Shown here in pieces: positions 53,717-62,765 of a stretch of DNA of 64,000 nucleotides. The stretch comes from CAWCTD01 sp963798455 (GTDB taxonomy: Bacteria > Acidobacteriota > Terriglobia > Bryobacterales > Bryobacteraceae), in contig CAWCTD010000003.1 of NCBI GenBank assembly GCA_963798455.1, positions 1,984,001 to 2,048,000 on the forward strand. Direction: 5' to 3'. Within the stretch, counting starts at the first letter, position 1, and the number at the start of each line of letters is the position of its first letter. Under the pieces are notes generated by a model. That model was not told the origin of the DNA. It saw nothing but the letters and a program-made list of their open reading frames with translations, and did no database searches. The translations under genes and the position numbers were made by a program.

Positions 53717-54715
53717 ATGGATGCCGAGTGCCCTCTGTGCTCCTCGGCCTCGGGTGTGGTGATCAGCAGGGAGGCGCGCGACGGCTCTCCGCTGACCACG
53801 ATTCTGTGCGAGGGATGCGGCTTGGCGCGCGTACACCCGCTGCCCAGCGCCGAGGAACTAGCGTCCTTCTACAGGGACCACTACCGGCTGCTGTATAAGG
53901 CTACCTACCAGCCCAAGACTTACCAGGTGCTGCGCGCGGCGCGCGTGGCGCTCGAACGCATTCACCAACTGCACGATCTCCTGGCTAGGGACCTCAACCT
54001 GGTTGACGTCGTTTGCGGCGGCGGGGAGTTCCTTTATCTTCTGCGAGCGGCGGGCTGCCATGTCACCGGCATTGAACCCAACGTCGGCTACGCCTCTTAC
54101 GCCCGCGACGAACTGGCGCTGGACGTGCGCGTCGGGCTGATCGAGGACCAGCAGTTTCCGGCCCGGTCCCTTGATGGCATCACGCTTTTTCACGTCCTGG
54201 ACCATCTGCCAGCGCCGGTCGAGTCTCTTTCGCACGTCGCCCAATGGCTGCGGCCAGAGGGGTTTCTGGCCATCGAGGTCCCGGACTTTGAATCCACCTG
54301 CGAACATCCGGCGCGCCGCTACCAGAAGGCTCGCCTGTTTCATTTCACCCTGCCGACGTTGACGCGCTGCGGCGAGCTGGCGGGCTTGACCGCGGTCCAA
54401 TCCGCCACAAGCCAGGATGAGGGCAACCTGCGCGTTGTGTTCAGGCCGGATCCGGACCGGGCCCAAAGGGCACCCCGGCCCCCGGGGCCGATTCCCGGGT
54501 GGTTCGAGCGCCAGTGGCGAATTGAAAGGAGCCGGTCCGCCTGGCGTTACTGGGCCTCGCCGGCGACCGCCGAGAGGACTACCCGGCACCTTGGCCGCAT
54601 GGCCGGGGAACGCCTGGCTGCCAAGCGTCACGCCTCGCGCCGTGCGATACTGGACGCGGTCGCCGAGTCGGCGCCGAGATTGAAAGACCGGCCGGACCCG
54701 GCAGCCAGAGCCTGA
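53717..54715 (+). CDS. class I SAM methyltransferase with zinc ribbon, motif I altered
   Basis: The 332-residue protein begins with a four-cysteine knuckle (CPLC and CEGC) and continues with YRDHY, as in UbiG-like methyltransferases for sugar or lipid modification. The SAM loop reads VDVVCGGGEFL where DVGCGxGxFL is usual, and then GCHVTGIEPN and ITLFHVLDHLPAP. The first glycine of the loop is therefore valine; activity is uncertain. A TATACT (53686-53691) is the likely -10. It precedes a DUF58 gene by three bases. Confidence 0.75.
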   Translation: MDAECPLCSSASGVVISREARDGSPLTTILCEGCGLARVHPLPSAEELASFYRDHYRLLYKATYQPKTYQVLRAARVALERIHQLHDLLARDLNLVDVVCGGGEFLYLLRAAGCHVTGIEPNVGYASYARDELALDVRVGLIEDQQFPARSLDGITLFHVLDHLPAPVESLSHVAQWLRPEGFLAIEVPDFESTCEHPARRYQKARLFHFTLPTLTRCGELAGLTAVQSATSQDEGNLRVVFRPDPDRAQRAPRPPGPIPGWFERQWRIERSRSAWRYWASPATAERTTRHLGRMAGERLAAKRHASRRAILDAVAESAPRLKDRPDPAARA

Positions 54716-54718
54716 TCC

Positions 54719-55795
54719 ATGCCGCTGATCTGGCGCCAAGCCGGACACCCTGTCCACCGCAGCCTCGAACTGCGCCGGACCACGCTGGGAGGCTTGTTTT
54801 TCCTGGTGACCCTGATCCTGATCGCGGTCGCGGCGGCGGTCACCGGCAACAACCTTCTGTTTCTCATCCTGGCAGCCATGGTCTCCACGCTGATGATCTC
54901 GAATCTCATCAGCCGCCTTTCGCTGGCTGGCCTGGAACTGGACTTCCGCATGCCGGAGCACGTCTCGGCGCGCCGGAAGTTCCCCGCCCGCATCCTGGTC
55001 CGCAATGCGAAGCGGTGGATGCCGTCCTTCTCCGTCCGGCTGGCCGGCATCGGCGACAGCATTTTCTCCGCCCTTTACTTCCCCGTGCTGCCCGGGGGAG
55101 AGACTCTGGACCAGATTGTGGACGTCGAGTTCTCGCGGCGCGGGATTCATCGCGAAGACGGATTTCAGTTCTCGACGGCATTCCCTTTCGGCTTTCTGGA
55201 GCGCCGCGCCCAGGTTGCCCTGCGGCGCGAGATCCTGGTGTATCCCTGCATGAACCCGCAACCCGGGTTCGATGAGATCCTGGCAGCCCTGAGCGGCGAG
55301 GTGGCGGCGCACTACCGCGGCCGCGGTCACGATTTCTACCGTATCCGGCCCTACGAGTGCTTTGAGAGCGCACGCCACGTGGACTGGAAAGCAACCGCCC
55401 ATACCGGCGCTCTTCAGATCCGCGAATTCGCCCGCGAGGAGGAACCCCTGGTGGAAATCCTTCTCGACATCGAGTTCCCCGACGAGCATCGGGACCGGTT
55501 CGAGTACGCCATCGAGTGCTGCGCCTACCTGGCCTGGCACCTGACGCAGCGCGAAGCGCGGGTGCGATTCGCCAGCCAGGAGATGGCGACGACTGTTCCC
55601 GCCACCGGAGACGTTTACCATATCCTCAAGTACCTGGCCCTGGTTTCCCCCAGAAGCGCGGGCCCGCCGCCTGGTCCGGCCGAGGAGGGCAGTTTCCACA
55701 TCGTCTTTTCCGCCAATCCGGGTAGGTACGCGCAGACCGGCTGGAGCCGGGCGCACTTCGTGGGGCCGGAGAGCGCCCCTGGGAGTTCCCAGTGA
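54719..55795 (+). CDS. DUF58 domain membrane protein
   Basis: The 358-residue protein has two membrane helices near residues 25-62 (LGGLFFLVTLILIAVAAAVT), then a beta-rich domain and the DUF58 core: GFFGFLERR-like FPFGFLERRAQVAL, VYPCMNPQP, RPYECFESARHVDWKATAHT and IREFAREEEPLVEILLD. DUF58 proteins usually work with a MoxR-type AAA protein, and none is seen here. Its last codons overlap the next gene by four bases. Confidence 0.85.
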   Translation: MPLIWRQAGHPVHRSLELRRTTLGGLFFLVTLILIAVAAAVTGNNLLFLILAAMVSTLMISNLISRLSLAGLELDFRMPEHVSARRKFPARILVRNAKRWMPSFSVRLAGIGDSIFSALYFPVLPGGETLDQIVDVEFSRRGIHREDGFQFSTAFPFGFLERRAQVALRREILVYPCMNPQPGFDEILAALSGEVAAHYRGRGHDFYRIRPYECFESARHVDWKATAHTGALQIREFAREEEPLVEILLDIEFPDEHRDRFEYAIECCAYLAWHLTQREARVRFASQEMATTVPATGDVYHILKYLALVSPRSAGPPPGPAEEGSFHIVFSANPGRYAQTGWSRAHFVGPESAPGSSQ

Positions 55796-56031
55796 CCGTC
55801 CCCTTCGCGGTCCAGGTCGAGTGCTACTCGGGATACAAGGCCGACGAACGGCCCCTGAGATTCACGATCGGCGCGCGTTGCTACGAGGTGTCTCAAGTAT
55901 TGGACCAGTGGTATGGCCCCGACGCCACGTACTTTCGCGCGCGGGCGGATGACGGAAACCTGTACGTGCTGCGGCACACCGACACGGGCCAGCAAGACCT
56001 CTGGACGCTGGAGTCCTTCCGCCGGGGCTGA
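55792..56031 (+). CDS. small conserved-type protein of unknown function
   Basis: The 79-residue beta-rich protein reads VECYSGYKADERPLRFTIGA and VSQVLDQWYGPDATYFRARA, followed by DDGNLYVLRH. Small proteins of this pattern occur beside diverse genes in acidobacteria and related groups; no function is established. Its start overlaps the DUF58 stop (ATGA), so the pair is coupled. Confidence 0.7.
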   Translation: MTVPFAVQVECYSGYKADERPLRFTIGARCYEVSQVLDQWYGPDATYFRARADDGNLYVLRHTDTGQQDLWTLESFRRG

Positions 56032-56105
56032 GCGGCGGGAACAGGCGGGCGAGAGGCGCGCGCGGTGGCGCGGCGCCACGGAGCACGGCTCGGCGCCACT
56101 GCTTC

Positions 56106-56621
56106 TCACACCTCGTGCGCCAGGCTGCTGAGGCGGCGGCGCGAGGTCGGTCCCGGATTCTCGGCCGCGTAGCCGATGGGCAGCATGGCAATCGGCTGAA
56201 CCCCCTCGGGCGAGCCGATCGCACGCCACACGGCCTCGTCGCTGAAGGCGCCCACCCAGACCGTGGCTAGGCCCAGGTTCGCAATCGCGAGCATGGCGTA
56301 GGTACATGCGATCGTCGCGTCCTGGAGCGAGTAGAGACGCCGCCCGCGCTCCCGGTATCTGGGCTCGGAACGCGCCGGGTGCGTGCAGAAGACCAGCACC
56401 ACCGGGGCGTCCCGCACAAAGTCCTGGGCCAGCGCCGCCGATGCCAAAGCGGCGCGCTCGTCACCTCCCCGGACCACGTAGATCTCGTAGGCCTGGAGGT
56501 TGCCCGCCGAGGGCGCGGTGTTGGCGGCCCGCAGAATCTCTTGCAGCTTGTCTTCCTCCACTGCCTGCCTGGCGAAGACGCGGACCGAGCGCCGGTGTTT
56601 CACCAGCTCAAGGAACTCCAT
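56106..56621 (-). CDS. nitroreductase-family flavoprotein
   Basis: The 171-residue protein starts EFLELVKHRRSVRVFARQAV and shows TAPSAGNLQAYEIYVVRG (FMN-binding loop), FCTHPARSEPRYRERG, and ANLGLATVWVGAF with the conserved glycines near the C-terminus. It should bind FMN and reduce nitro compounds or quinones with NAD(P)H; size is at the small end of the family. It overlaps the Mut7-C gene by 14 bases at its start. Confidence 0.82.
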   Translation of the reverse strand: MEFLELVKHRRSVRVFARQAVEEDKLQEILRAANTAPSAGNLQAYEIYVVRGGDERAALASAALAQDFVRDAPVVLVFCTHPARSEPRYRERGRRLYSLQDATIACTYAMLAIANLGLATVWVGAFSDEAVWRAIGSPEGVQPIAMLPIGYAAENPGPTSRRRLSSLAHEV

Positions 56622-57367
56622 GTTCTACCCTCCCAACCACCTGCGCGATGAACTGCTCCATCCGGCGATAATGCGAGCCGTTCCAGTAGACCCGCCCGCA
56701 ATCCCGGCACTGCCGGAACCGGTCGGCGTGCCGCCGGCTCAAAGGCGGGACCCGTTCCCATACGGCCTCGCGGGGAACCTCTTCCAGAATCCCGTTGCAC
56801 GGCATGCAGCGCGTGAACGGCGCGACCGAACCGGCAAGGTCGAACCGTTCGAGCACCTCGATCAACTGGAGCCGGAAACTCGACTCTCGCACGAAGTGGC
56901 CGTGGGTCACGGCCTTTCGCTTCAGCAAGTCACGATCCCGCGTGAGCAGTATCCTGTGTTCGCCCGAGGATATGCCGGCCAGCTCCGGGTCGCGATAATC
57001 ATTCCGGTACAAGGTGTCGAAGCCGAGCATGCGCAGGTAGGCCGCCAGCCGTCCCAGGTGGGAATCCGCCACAAAGCGGGTCTGGCGCAAAGGCAGGGGC
57101 CTGACGCGTGACACGCCCCTGACGTTCGAACGACTCAAAAACCGGAAAGACGCTTACCTGGTCGCCATCTTGCACCATCTCGCCAAAACCGGCGCTACGC
57201 CCATTGATGAGCACTAGGTCGACCTCCGTGTGGGGCACACCCAGAGCTTCGATCAAATGCTTGACCGACTGGTTGCCCTCGAAGGGGCAGCCAAAGGTCT
57301 TCGCGCGCCTGTCCGGCGGCAGAAAGTCGTTCAATTCGGCATAGAAGCGAAAGCCGGCTTGCTTCAC
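56608..57367 (-). pseudogene. Mut7-C ubiquitin/RNase-domain protein, frameshifted
   Basis: The first frame (57367 to about 57130) encodes a ubiquitin-like domain (FRFYAELNDFLPPDRRAKTF, ending QVSVFPVFESF). The second frame (to 56608) encodes the Mut7-C RNase fold (RFVADSHLGRLAAYLRMLGF, RILLTRDRDLLKRK) with a zinc-binding CMPCNG and CRDCGRVYWNGSHY. Family members carry both parts in one chain of about 250 residues. A single extra G near 57131 breaks the frame. A sequencing error or real decay cannot be told apart. It overlaps the CocE gene stop. Confidence 0.7.
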
Positions 57368-59235
57368 TTCAGCACATTGACCCGAATGGCCGAGGGGTAT
57401 TCCCGGGACCGGTAAACCCGCTCGGTCGCGCTCTGAAAGTCCGATTCGGCGGCATGGTAGATATCCACGAAGGTCTGCGGGTTGCGGTCCACCAACGGGA
57501 ACCAGGAACTCTGAACCTGCACCATCACCCGGTGGTCCCTCAGGAAGGAGTGGGACACGTCAGGCAGCACGAACTCCACCTTGGTCACCTTCCCGGGCTG
57601 GAATGGTTCGGGGTTCTCGAAGCTGTTGCGGAACTTGCCGCGCATGATCTCGCAGCGCACGAGCTGCTGATACCCGCCCATGCGTACTCCGGCGGGATTG
57701 GGGCTCGGGTCGGGGTAGCTGTCGGGGTAGACATCAATGAGTTTGACCACCCAATCGGAGTCCGTGCCTGTGGTCGAGACGAACAGGCTTGCCGTAACGG
57801 GGCCCGCCACCGTCAAGTCGTGCTTCAGCACCGTGGTTTGGTAGGCGAGCACATCGGGCCGGCGGGAGGCGAAGCGCTGGTCCGCGATCATGTATTCCAC
57901 GGGAGGCAGCCCGATGTTGATCCCGGCGATGAACGGCACGGGCTTGGCCGGATCGCTGGGATAATCGTCGAAGATCTCTCCATGCTGATCGGGAGGGTCG
58001 GTAGCGAGCCGGCCGTTGTCGTGGGCGTAGAGGGTCTCCACCTTGGTGTCCCGCGGCGGCCAGGCATCCCGGCGCTCCCATCGATTCTTCCCTGTCTCGA
58101 AGACGTATGCCTCCGGCAGCCGCGGGTCTTCCCCACCCTTCAGAAAGTGGTCAAAGAAGGGAAACTCGATCTCGTCTCTGTAGAACAGCGCGGTTTTCGC
58201 GCCGAACTGGATATCGCCCAGCCGGTCGCCGTCGAGTCGGGCCCACCCCCCGTGAATCCAGGGCCCCATGACCAGGATGTTGTACGCCCCGGGACTCTGT
58301 TTCTCGATGGCCTCATAAACGTGAAGCGCCCCGTACAGGTCCTCCGCGTCGAACCATCCTCCGACCGTCATCACCGCCGGCCTGATGTTCTTCAGGTGCG
58401 GGAGCGGGGTCCGAGCTTTCCAGTAGCCGTCATAGACAGGGTGCCGGAGGATGTCTTCCCAGAAACGAACCTCGCCGTGGAAGTACCTGGCGTCCACGCC
58501 GGAGAGCGGGCCGAGGTTCAGAAAGAACTGGTACCCGTCCGGGGTTCCATATTCGAACCTTGGCTCGCCGGAGCGGCCGAAGACCGAAAGGAAATTGAAA
58601 GCCGGCTGCAGGAAAAGTGCCCCGTTATGGTGGAAGTCATCCCCGATGAACCACTCCGCGACCGGCGCCTGCGGGGAGACGGCCTTGACCGCCGGATGCG
58701 CGTCGACCGCCGCCATGGCGGCGTAGAATCCCGGGTAGGAGATCCCCCAGACGCCCACGCGGCCGTTGTTGTTGGGGATGTTCTTGACCAGCCAGTCCAC
58801 GGTGTCCCAGGCGTCGCTGGACTCGTCGATGTCCTTCGGCCCCCGCTTCTGCGCGAGGTATGGCCGGACGTCCACAAAATCGCCCTCGGAGCTGTTCCGG
58901 CCGCGAACGTCCTGATAGGCGACGATGTAGCCCCCCAGGCCGAACTTCTCCGACGGGCCCACTTCGGAAGTGTAGTCTTCGGGCCCGTACGGCGCCACCC
59001 CGTAGGGTGTCCGCGTCAGCAGGATGGGGTAGGGCCGCGAGGCGTCCTTGGGCTCGTAGACCGAAGTGAACAGCTTGACGCCGTCGCGCATGGGAATCCG
59101 GTACTCGTGCTTGGTGTAGTGGGCCTCGACGTACTCCCGCCCTTGGGCGAGGAGAGCGGGACAGGCGTAAAGTGAAATCGCGAGCAGGAAGCGGCGGAAA
59201 ATGGTCGCCGTGGCGCCTGTCTTAGATAGTCTCAT
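57364..59235 (-). CDS. CocE/NonD-family secreted hydrolase
   Basis: The 623-residue protein has a signal peptide (FLLAISLYACPALLAQ) and an alpha/beta-hydrolase domain with the start YRIPMRDGVKLFTSVYEPKD. The nucleophile serine lies in GVWGISYPGFY, followed by a DDFHHNGAL segment and a C-terminal jelly-roll (YDVPGV-like SLFVSTTGTDSDWVVKLIDV). Relatives hydrolyse esters, beta-lactams or Xaa-Pro peptides. It is coupled to the PIN-toxin gene upstream and the Mut7-C gene downstream. Confidence 0.85.
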   Translation of the reverse strand: MRLSKTGATATIFRRFLLAISLYACPALLAQGREYVEAHYTKHEYRIPMRDGVKLFTSVYEPKDASRPYPILLTRTPYGVAPYGPEDYTSEVGPSEKFGLGGYIVAYQDVRGRNSSEGDFVDVRPYLAQKRGPKDIDESSDAWDTVDWLVKNIPNNNGRVGVWGISYPGFYAAMAAVDAHPAVKAVSPQAPVAEWFIGDDFHHNGALFLQPAFNFLSVFGRSGEPRFEYGTPDGYQFFLNLGPLSGVDARYFHGEVRFWEDILRHPVYDGYWKARTPLPHLKNIRPAVMTVGGWFDAEDLYGALHVYEAIEKQSPGAYNILVMGPWIHGGWARLDGDRLGDIQFGAKTALFYRDEIEFPFFDHFLKGGEDPRLPEAYVFETGKNRWERRDAWPPRDTKVETLYAHDNGRLATDPPDQHGEIFDDYPSDPAKPVPFIAGINIGLPPVEYMIADQRFASRRPDVLAYQTTVLKHDLTVAGPVTASLFVSTTGTDSDWVVKLIDVYPDSYPDPSPNPAGVRMGGYQQLVRCEIMRGKFRNSFENPEPFQPGKVTKVEFVLPDVSHSFLRDHRVMVQVQSSWFPLVDRNPQTFVDIYHAAESDFQSATERVYRSREYPSAIRVNVLK

Positions 59236-59695
59236 GCTCGAAATACTCCTCCGGGGTCAGGACCCGGATTCCGTGGGGAAGCAAGGAAATAAAGTGACGC
59301 CGGTTGGCCGTCAGCACCGTGCGCGAGCCAGAAAGGCGCGCGATCTCGGCGATGTGGGCGTCGTAGACGCGGCCCCCAACCGTACGTTCGTCAGCCAGCG
59401 TTGCCAGGAAGCCAGCGAGGGCCTTCTCCGGTAGTTGGAAGACGCGGATGCACGATAGGATCTCGCTCCGCAGCAACTGGACCGCCTCCTCGGGCGTCAG
59501 CCTGTATTCCGCCGGAAGGCGCGTAAGCACCGAGTACATCTCGAGGCAGCAGTGCCAGGCGGTTTGCGGCTCTGGGATGAGGCCTTCCGCTACGGCGTCA
59601 AGGACACGCTGCGCGCCGGTGGAAGCGGGTCCAATGTCGAAAACTCCCGCCACCAGCACACTCGTGTCGAGGAACACCGGGCCTACAGCGGCCAC
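59222..59695 (-). CDS. vapC: PIN-domain toxin
   Basis: The 157-residue protein has the PIN pattern: VFLDTSVLVAGVFD (first aspartate), YSVLTRLP (second acidic residue region EMYSVL), GGRVYDAHIAEIAR (third), and TVLTANRRHFISL at the end where the fourth acidic residue is not obvious. A GTG start is used, overlapping the antitoxin end. Its 3' end overlaps the start of the CocE gene. Confidence 0.78.
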   Translation of the reverse strand: MAAVGPVFLDTSVLVAGVFDIGPASTGAQRVLDAVAEGLIPEPQTAWHCCLEMYSVLTRLPAEYRLTPEEAVQLLRSEILSCIRVFQLPEKALAGFLATLADERTVGGRVYDAHIAEIARLSGSRTVLTANRRHFISLLPHGIRVLTPEEYFEHETI

Positions 59696-59940
59696 CGCTT
59701 TCGCTCCTCCTCCACCATGGCAGGAATGTCCAACGCGGGCGCGGACTTTAGGTTGACGGATGGAATAACGACCAGCCGTTTACCTCTGCGCACCAGCCTC
59801 GGCCCCGGAGCGGCACGGGTGAGGCGCACGGATGACTCATCGACCTCAAGCACCATTTCCGTGCCAGCACTAAGCCCAATCTTTGAACGAACTTGTGCCG
59901 GTATGACGACCCTTCCAGCACGGTCAATGGTTACCTTCAT
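59683..59940 (-). CDS. vapB: AbrB/MazE-family antitoxin
   Basis: The 85-residue protein begins with the AbrB motif MKVTIDRAGRVVIPAQVRSK and IGLSAGTEMVLEVDE. It is cotranscribed with and overlaps the PIN gene. A CATACT (59945-59950) sits four bases ahead of its ATG, implying a leaderless message like that of the first toxin pair. Confidence 0.8.
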   Translation of the reverse strand: MKVTIDRAGRVVIPAQVRSKIGLSAGTEMVLEVDESSVRLTRAAPGPRLVRRGKRLVVIPSVNLKSAPALDIPAMVEEERKRWPL

Positions 59941-60006
59941 GCCAGTATGATACCACGTCTGTGGCAGACCTAGCGTCGCAATGTCGCTGGAACACGAAGT
60001 CGGGTG

Positions 60007-60012
60007 TATACT
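60007..60012 (+). promoter_or_regulatory. -10 element TATACT of the enolase-superfamily gene
   Basis: TATACT lies 62 bases before the ATG at 60075. No clear -35 hexamer is present 17 bases upstream. It belongs to a set of TATACT -10 elements in this window. Confidence 0.4.
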
Positions 60013-60074
60013 TGGTCGAGCCAGGAGCTGGCAGACCGGCTTCTCGGCGGGTCAACTGGACTAGGAGAACGCAC

Positions 60075-61382
60075 ATGTCGGGGACGCGGAGGTCATTTCT
60101 TGGGTCACTGGCGGGCGCAGGCGCCATGGCCGGGCAGCAAAGGGGTGCCGCCACCTTGTCGAGCAACCGGATGTCGCCGCTGGCCGGCGTCACGCGGGAG
60201 AAGATCAAGATCACCGGCATCAAACTCACCAACCTGGCCTACAGGCTCACGCCGGAGGAGCAATGGCCGGATGCGGATAACAACGTCATCATCTGGAAAA
60301 CCGAGTCGGTAATCGTCGAAGTCTCCACCGACGCGGGCATCACTGGCATCGGCGGGTGCAGCCGTTACAACGGACCCCAGGAAATGAAGCAGTACGCCGA
60401 AAACGTGATCAAGCCCATCCTGGTGGGCAAGAATCCCTTTGACGTCGAATCTCTCTCGGGGGGCGTCTCCGGGTCCGGGGCCAGGGGCGCCTGGTCGGGA
60501 GTGGACACCGCCCTGTGGGACATCATCGGAAAAGCGAAAGGCGTGCCCCTGTACAAACTGCTGGCCATAGATACGGAGCCGCAGCCACACGTCCGCGTTT
60601 ACGCCAGCGGCGGCGAGTACACCTGGCTCAAGAATTCCCGCTTCCCTGGGCCGGACCACCTGATCACGGAGGCGCTCGGTTACAAGAAGGCCGGCTACAC
60701 CGCGTTCAAGTTCCGGCCGGGCGGCGGCTTCGGCAAGCTCGGAATCACGATCAAGGAGTACATTCCCTATATCCGCAAGTTGAGGGAGGCGGTGGGGCCG
60801 GATTTCAACCTGATTCAGGAATCGAACACGCGCTGGTCCCTCGAACAGTGCCTTGAGATCGCCCCCGTTCTGGAAGAGCTCAAGTTTCTCTGGTGGGAGG
60901 AGCCGACCAGAAGAACCATCGACAATTACCTCAAGGTGAAGCAGGCCCTCCACACGGTCAAAGTCTCCGGTGGAGAAGGCAGGGCCAACCGGGGCGAGCT
61001 CGCCGAGTGGGTGGACCGCGGCGCCTACGACATCATCCAGCCCGGTTGCGACGACGCCGGCGTGACGGAGGCCTGGCACATGGCGCGCATGGCTCACACC
61101 CGGGGAAAGCTGCTTTGCCCGCACAACTGGCAGGACGGCTTGGTCGCTATTGCGAACGCCCATCTGATGGCGGCCGTGCCGAACCGCTTCCTGCTCGAAA
61201 CCAACATGACTCCCAACCCGCTCAAGGAAGGGCTCTTCAAAGAAAAGCTGGCGGTGAAGAACGGCTACCTCGACGTTCCCAACAAGCCCGGACTCGGCGT
61301 GGAGCTCAAGGAGGGCCTCGCGGAACAATACCCACCCCTCCCCGGCCCGTGGAACATCCCCGATCCCGACATGCCCAAGTGA
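60075..61382 (+). CDS. mandelate racemase/enolase-superfamily protein, TAT-exported
   Basis: The 435-residue protein has a twin-arginine signal (RRSFLGSLAGAGA, residues 5-17). The barrel includes DTALWDIIGKAKGVPLYKLL, a KFRPG lysine motif, FNLIQESNTRWSLEQCLEIA (metal ligand), LWWEEPTRR (second ligand) and a late glutamate region SGGEGRANRGELAEW. It should abstract a proton from an acid sugar or similar carboxylate; the exact substrate is not clear. The ATG at 60075 has AGGAG; the frame upstream is open but lacks a signal. Confidence 0.83.
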   Translation: MSGTRRSFLGSLAGAGAMAGQQRGAATLSSNRMSPLAGVTREKIKITGIKLTNLAYRLTPEEQWPDADNNVIIWKTESVIVEVSTDAGITGIGGCSRYNGPQEMKQYAENVIKPILVGKNPFDVESLSGGVSGSGARGAWSGVDTALWDIIGKAKGVPLYKLLAIDTEPQPHVRVYASGGEYTWLKNSRFPGPDHLITEALGYKKAGYTAFKFRPGGGFGKLGITIKEYIPYIRKLREAVGPDFNLIQESNTRWSLEQCLEIAPVLEELKFLWWEEPTRRTIDNYLKVKQALHTVKVSGGEGRANRGELAEWVDRGAYDIIQPGCDDAGVTEAWHMARMAHTRGKLLCPHNWQDGLVAIANAHLMAAVPNRFLLETNMTPNPLKEGLFKEKLAVKNGYLDVPNKPGLGVELKEGLAEQYPPLPGPWNIPDPDMPK

Positions 61383-61398
61383 CCGGGCCTGGTCCGGC

Positions 61399-61980
61399 TC
61401 AGCGCAGCTTGCAGCTCACCGACATGCCATCGTTCTTCTCCATCGACGCCCGGATGATGACCGTGTCGTACTTCGGACTCTTCTGGATGTAGTCGAGGAA
61501 GTTCGTCATCGCGTCCGCACGGACGATGACGTTGTCGGCAACCACGATCGCAGCGGGCTTGAGCTTTCCCTCGACGGCTTTGAGGTACTTCAGGTAATCG
61601 GCCTTGACGGCGTCGATGAAGACGAAGTCGAACCGGCCTTTCAGCGCCGGCAGAACCTCGAGCGCCGCGCCTTCGATGACGGAGACCGTCCTCTCCAGGC
61701 CCACCCTCAGGATGTTCCGCCGGGCTTCGAGCACGCTCGCGGCGTCGGTCTCGATGGAGTAGAGGCGCCCGCCGGTCCTCTCGAAGCCCATGCCCATGTG
61801 GATGGAGCCGAAACCTCTTTCGACCCCGATCTCGATTCCGCGCCTGGCTCCGCTGGCCTCGATCAGGATGCGGAGCATCGCGGCGTCGCCCGGCGTGGTG
61901 CTCAGATGGGTGCGGCGAAAGCGCCGCAGAAAAGACTCGCGAAACCTGTCGCTCGGACGAATCCCCCGGGCCGGTTTCAC
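61399..61980 (-). CDS. class I SAM O-methyltransferase
   Basis: The 193-residue protein has SAM motif RGIEIGVERGFGSIHMGMGF, a VSVIEGAALEVLPAL segment and FDFVFIDAVKADYLKYLKAV, as in COMT-like small-molecule methyltransferases. VVADNVI follows (normally a metal-binding DNVL). It overlaps the RraA-like gene by four bases (ATGA at 61977-61980), so the two are one transcript. The substrate is unknown. Confidence 0.82.
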   Translation of the reverse strand: MKPARGIRPSDRFRESFLRRFRRTHLSTTPGDAAMLRILIEASGARRGIEIGVERGFGSIHMGMGFERTGGRLYSIETDAASVLEARRNILRVGLERTVSVIEGAALEVLPALKGRFDFVFIDAVKADYLKYLKAVEGKLKPAAIVVADNVIVRADAMTNFLDYIQKSPKYDTVIIRASMEKNDGMSVSCKLR

Positions 61981-62699
61981 AGCCTTCCGAACTTGGCAAT
62001 CGCCTGGGACAGCGACTTGGTCTGCTCGATGAACGGGAAGGTGGAGTGTTCGGAAAAGTCCAGAGCCTGGGCCTTCTTCAGAACCTCGGCTGCCTTATCC
62101 TTCGGGATCACCGCCACACCGTCCTCGTCCGCCGAGATCAGATCGCCTGGGTTGACTTGGACACCGGCGCAGGTCACCTGGATGTTTGCCGTGGCGCGGT
62201 AGTGGCCTACGGTCGTTCCGGGGGACACGCCGCGGCTGTAGACGGGGAATTGCAGCCGCTGCAACTGCGGGAGGTCGCGTATCGAGGCATCGACAATGGC
62301 GCCGGCCACCCCGCGAAACTTCAATGTTGTCCCCATCAGGCCGCCGAGTGCGCCGTAATCCAATCCGTCTTCGGCCACCAGTACATAGACAGAGCCCGCG
62401 GGCGCAGTGTCTATGGCTTCAATCATCGCCTTGGACGCACTGCTGTCCTTGTTCTCTTCCTTCTTCAAGTAGACGGTCACGGCCGGACCCACGAACTTGG
62501 TCTTGAACAGCGCTCGCATGTCGTGTGACATGTAGTTCTTTGTTCCGTAGAGCTGTTCGATCGCATCCGCCACCGAGGCCACTTCCACGGTGCGGAAGGA
62601 CTCCACCACCGGATCGCCCGCGGCCCTTGCGTACTTCCAACCCGCGAACCCTGCCAGCACTACGACTAGTGCGATTACGAGGATCAGTCTTCCCTTCAT
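61977..62699 (-). CDS. RraA-like (dimethylmenaquinone methyltransferase/HMG aldolase) protein with membrane anchor
   Basis: The 240-residue protein has an N-terminal hydrophobic helix (LILVIALVVVLAGFAGW) that would place it outside or on the membrane. The RraA-like core has VASVADAIEQLYG, DYGALGGLMGTTLKFRGVAG and VDASIRDLPQL with the conserved arginine-aspartate. The family includes HMG aldolases and the RNase E inhibitor RraA; an anchored, exported version is unusual. A TATAAT (62728-62733) and AAAGGAAC precede the ATG. Confidence 0.78.
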   Translation of the reverse strand: MKGRLILVIALVVVLAGFAGWKYARAAGDPVVESFRTVEVASVADAIEQLYGTKNYMSHDMRALFKTKFVGPAVTVYLKKEENKDSSASKAMIEAIDTAPAGSVYVLVAEDGLDYGALGGLMGTTLKFRGVAGAIVDASIRDLPQLQRLQFPVYSRGVSPGTTVGHYRATANIQVTCAGVQVNPGDLISADEDGVAVIPKDKAAEVLKKAQALDFSEHSTFPFIEQTKSLSQAIAKFGRL

Positions 62700-62727
62700 G
62701 CTTGTTCCTTTCTAGAGTCGAAGTCCG

Positions 62728-62733
62728 ATTATA
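62728..62733 (-). promoter_or_regulatory. -10 element TATAAT of the RraA-like gene
   Basis: A perfect TATAAT on the minus strand, 28 bases ahead of the ATG at 62699. The trpC promoter must lie on the other strand in the same 66-bp gap; a TAGTAT at 62746-62751 is a weak candidate. Confidence 0.45.
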
Positions 62734-62765
62734 CCCGCTCTCTGCTAGTATGAAGGCTTCCCCAT

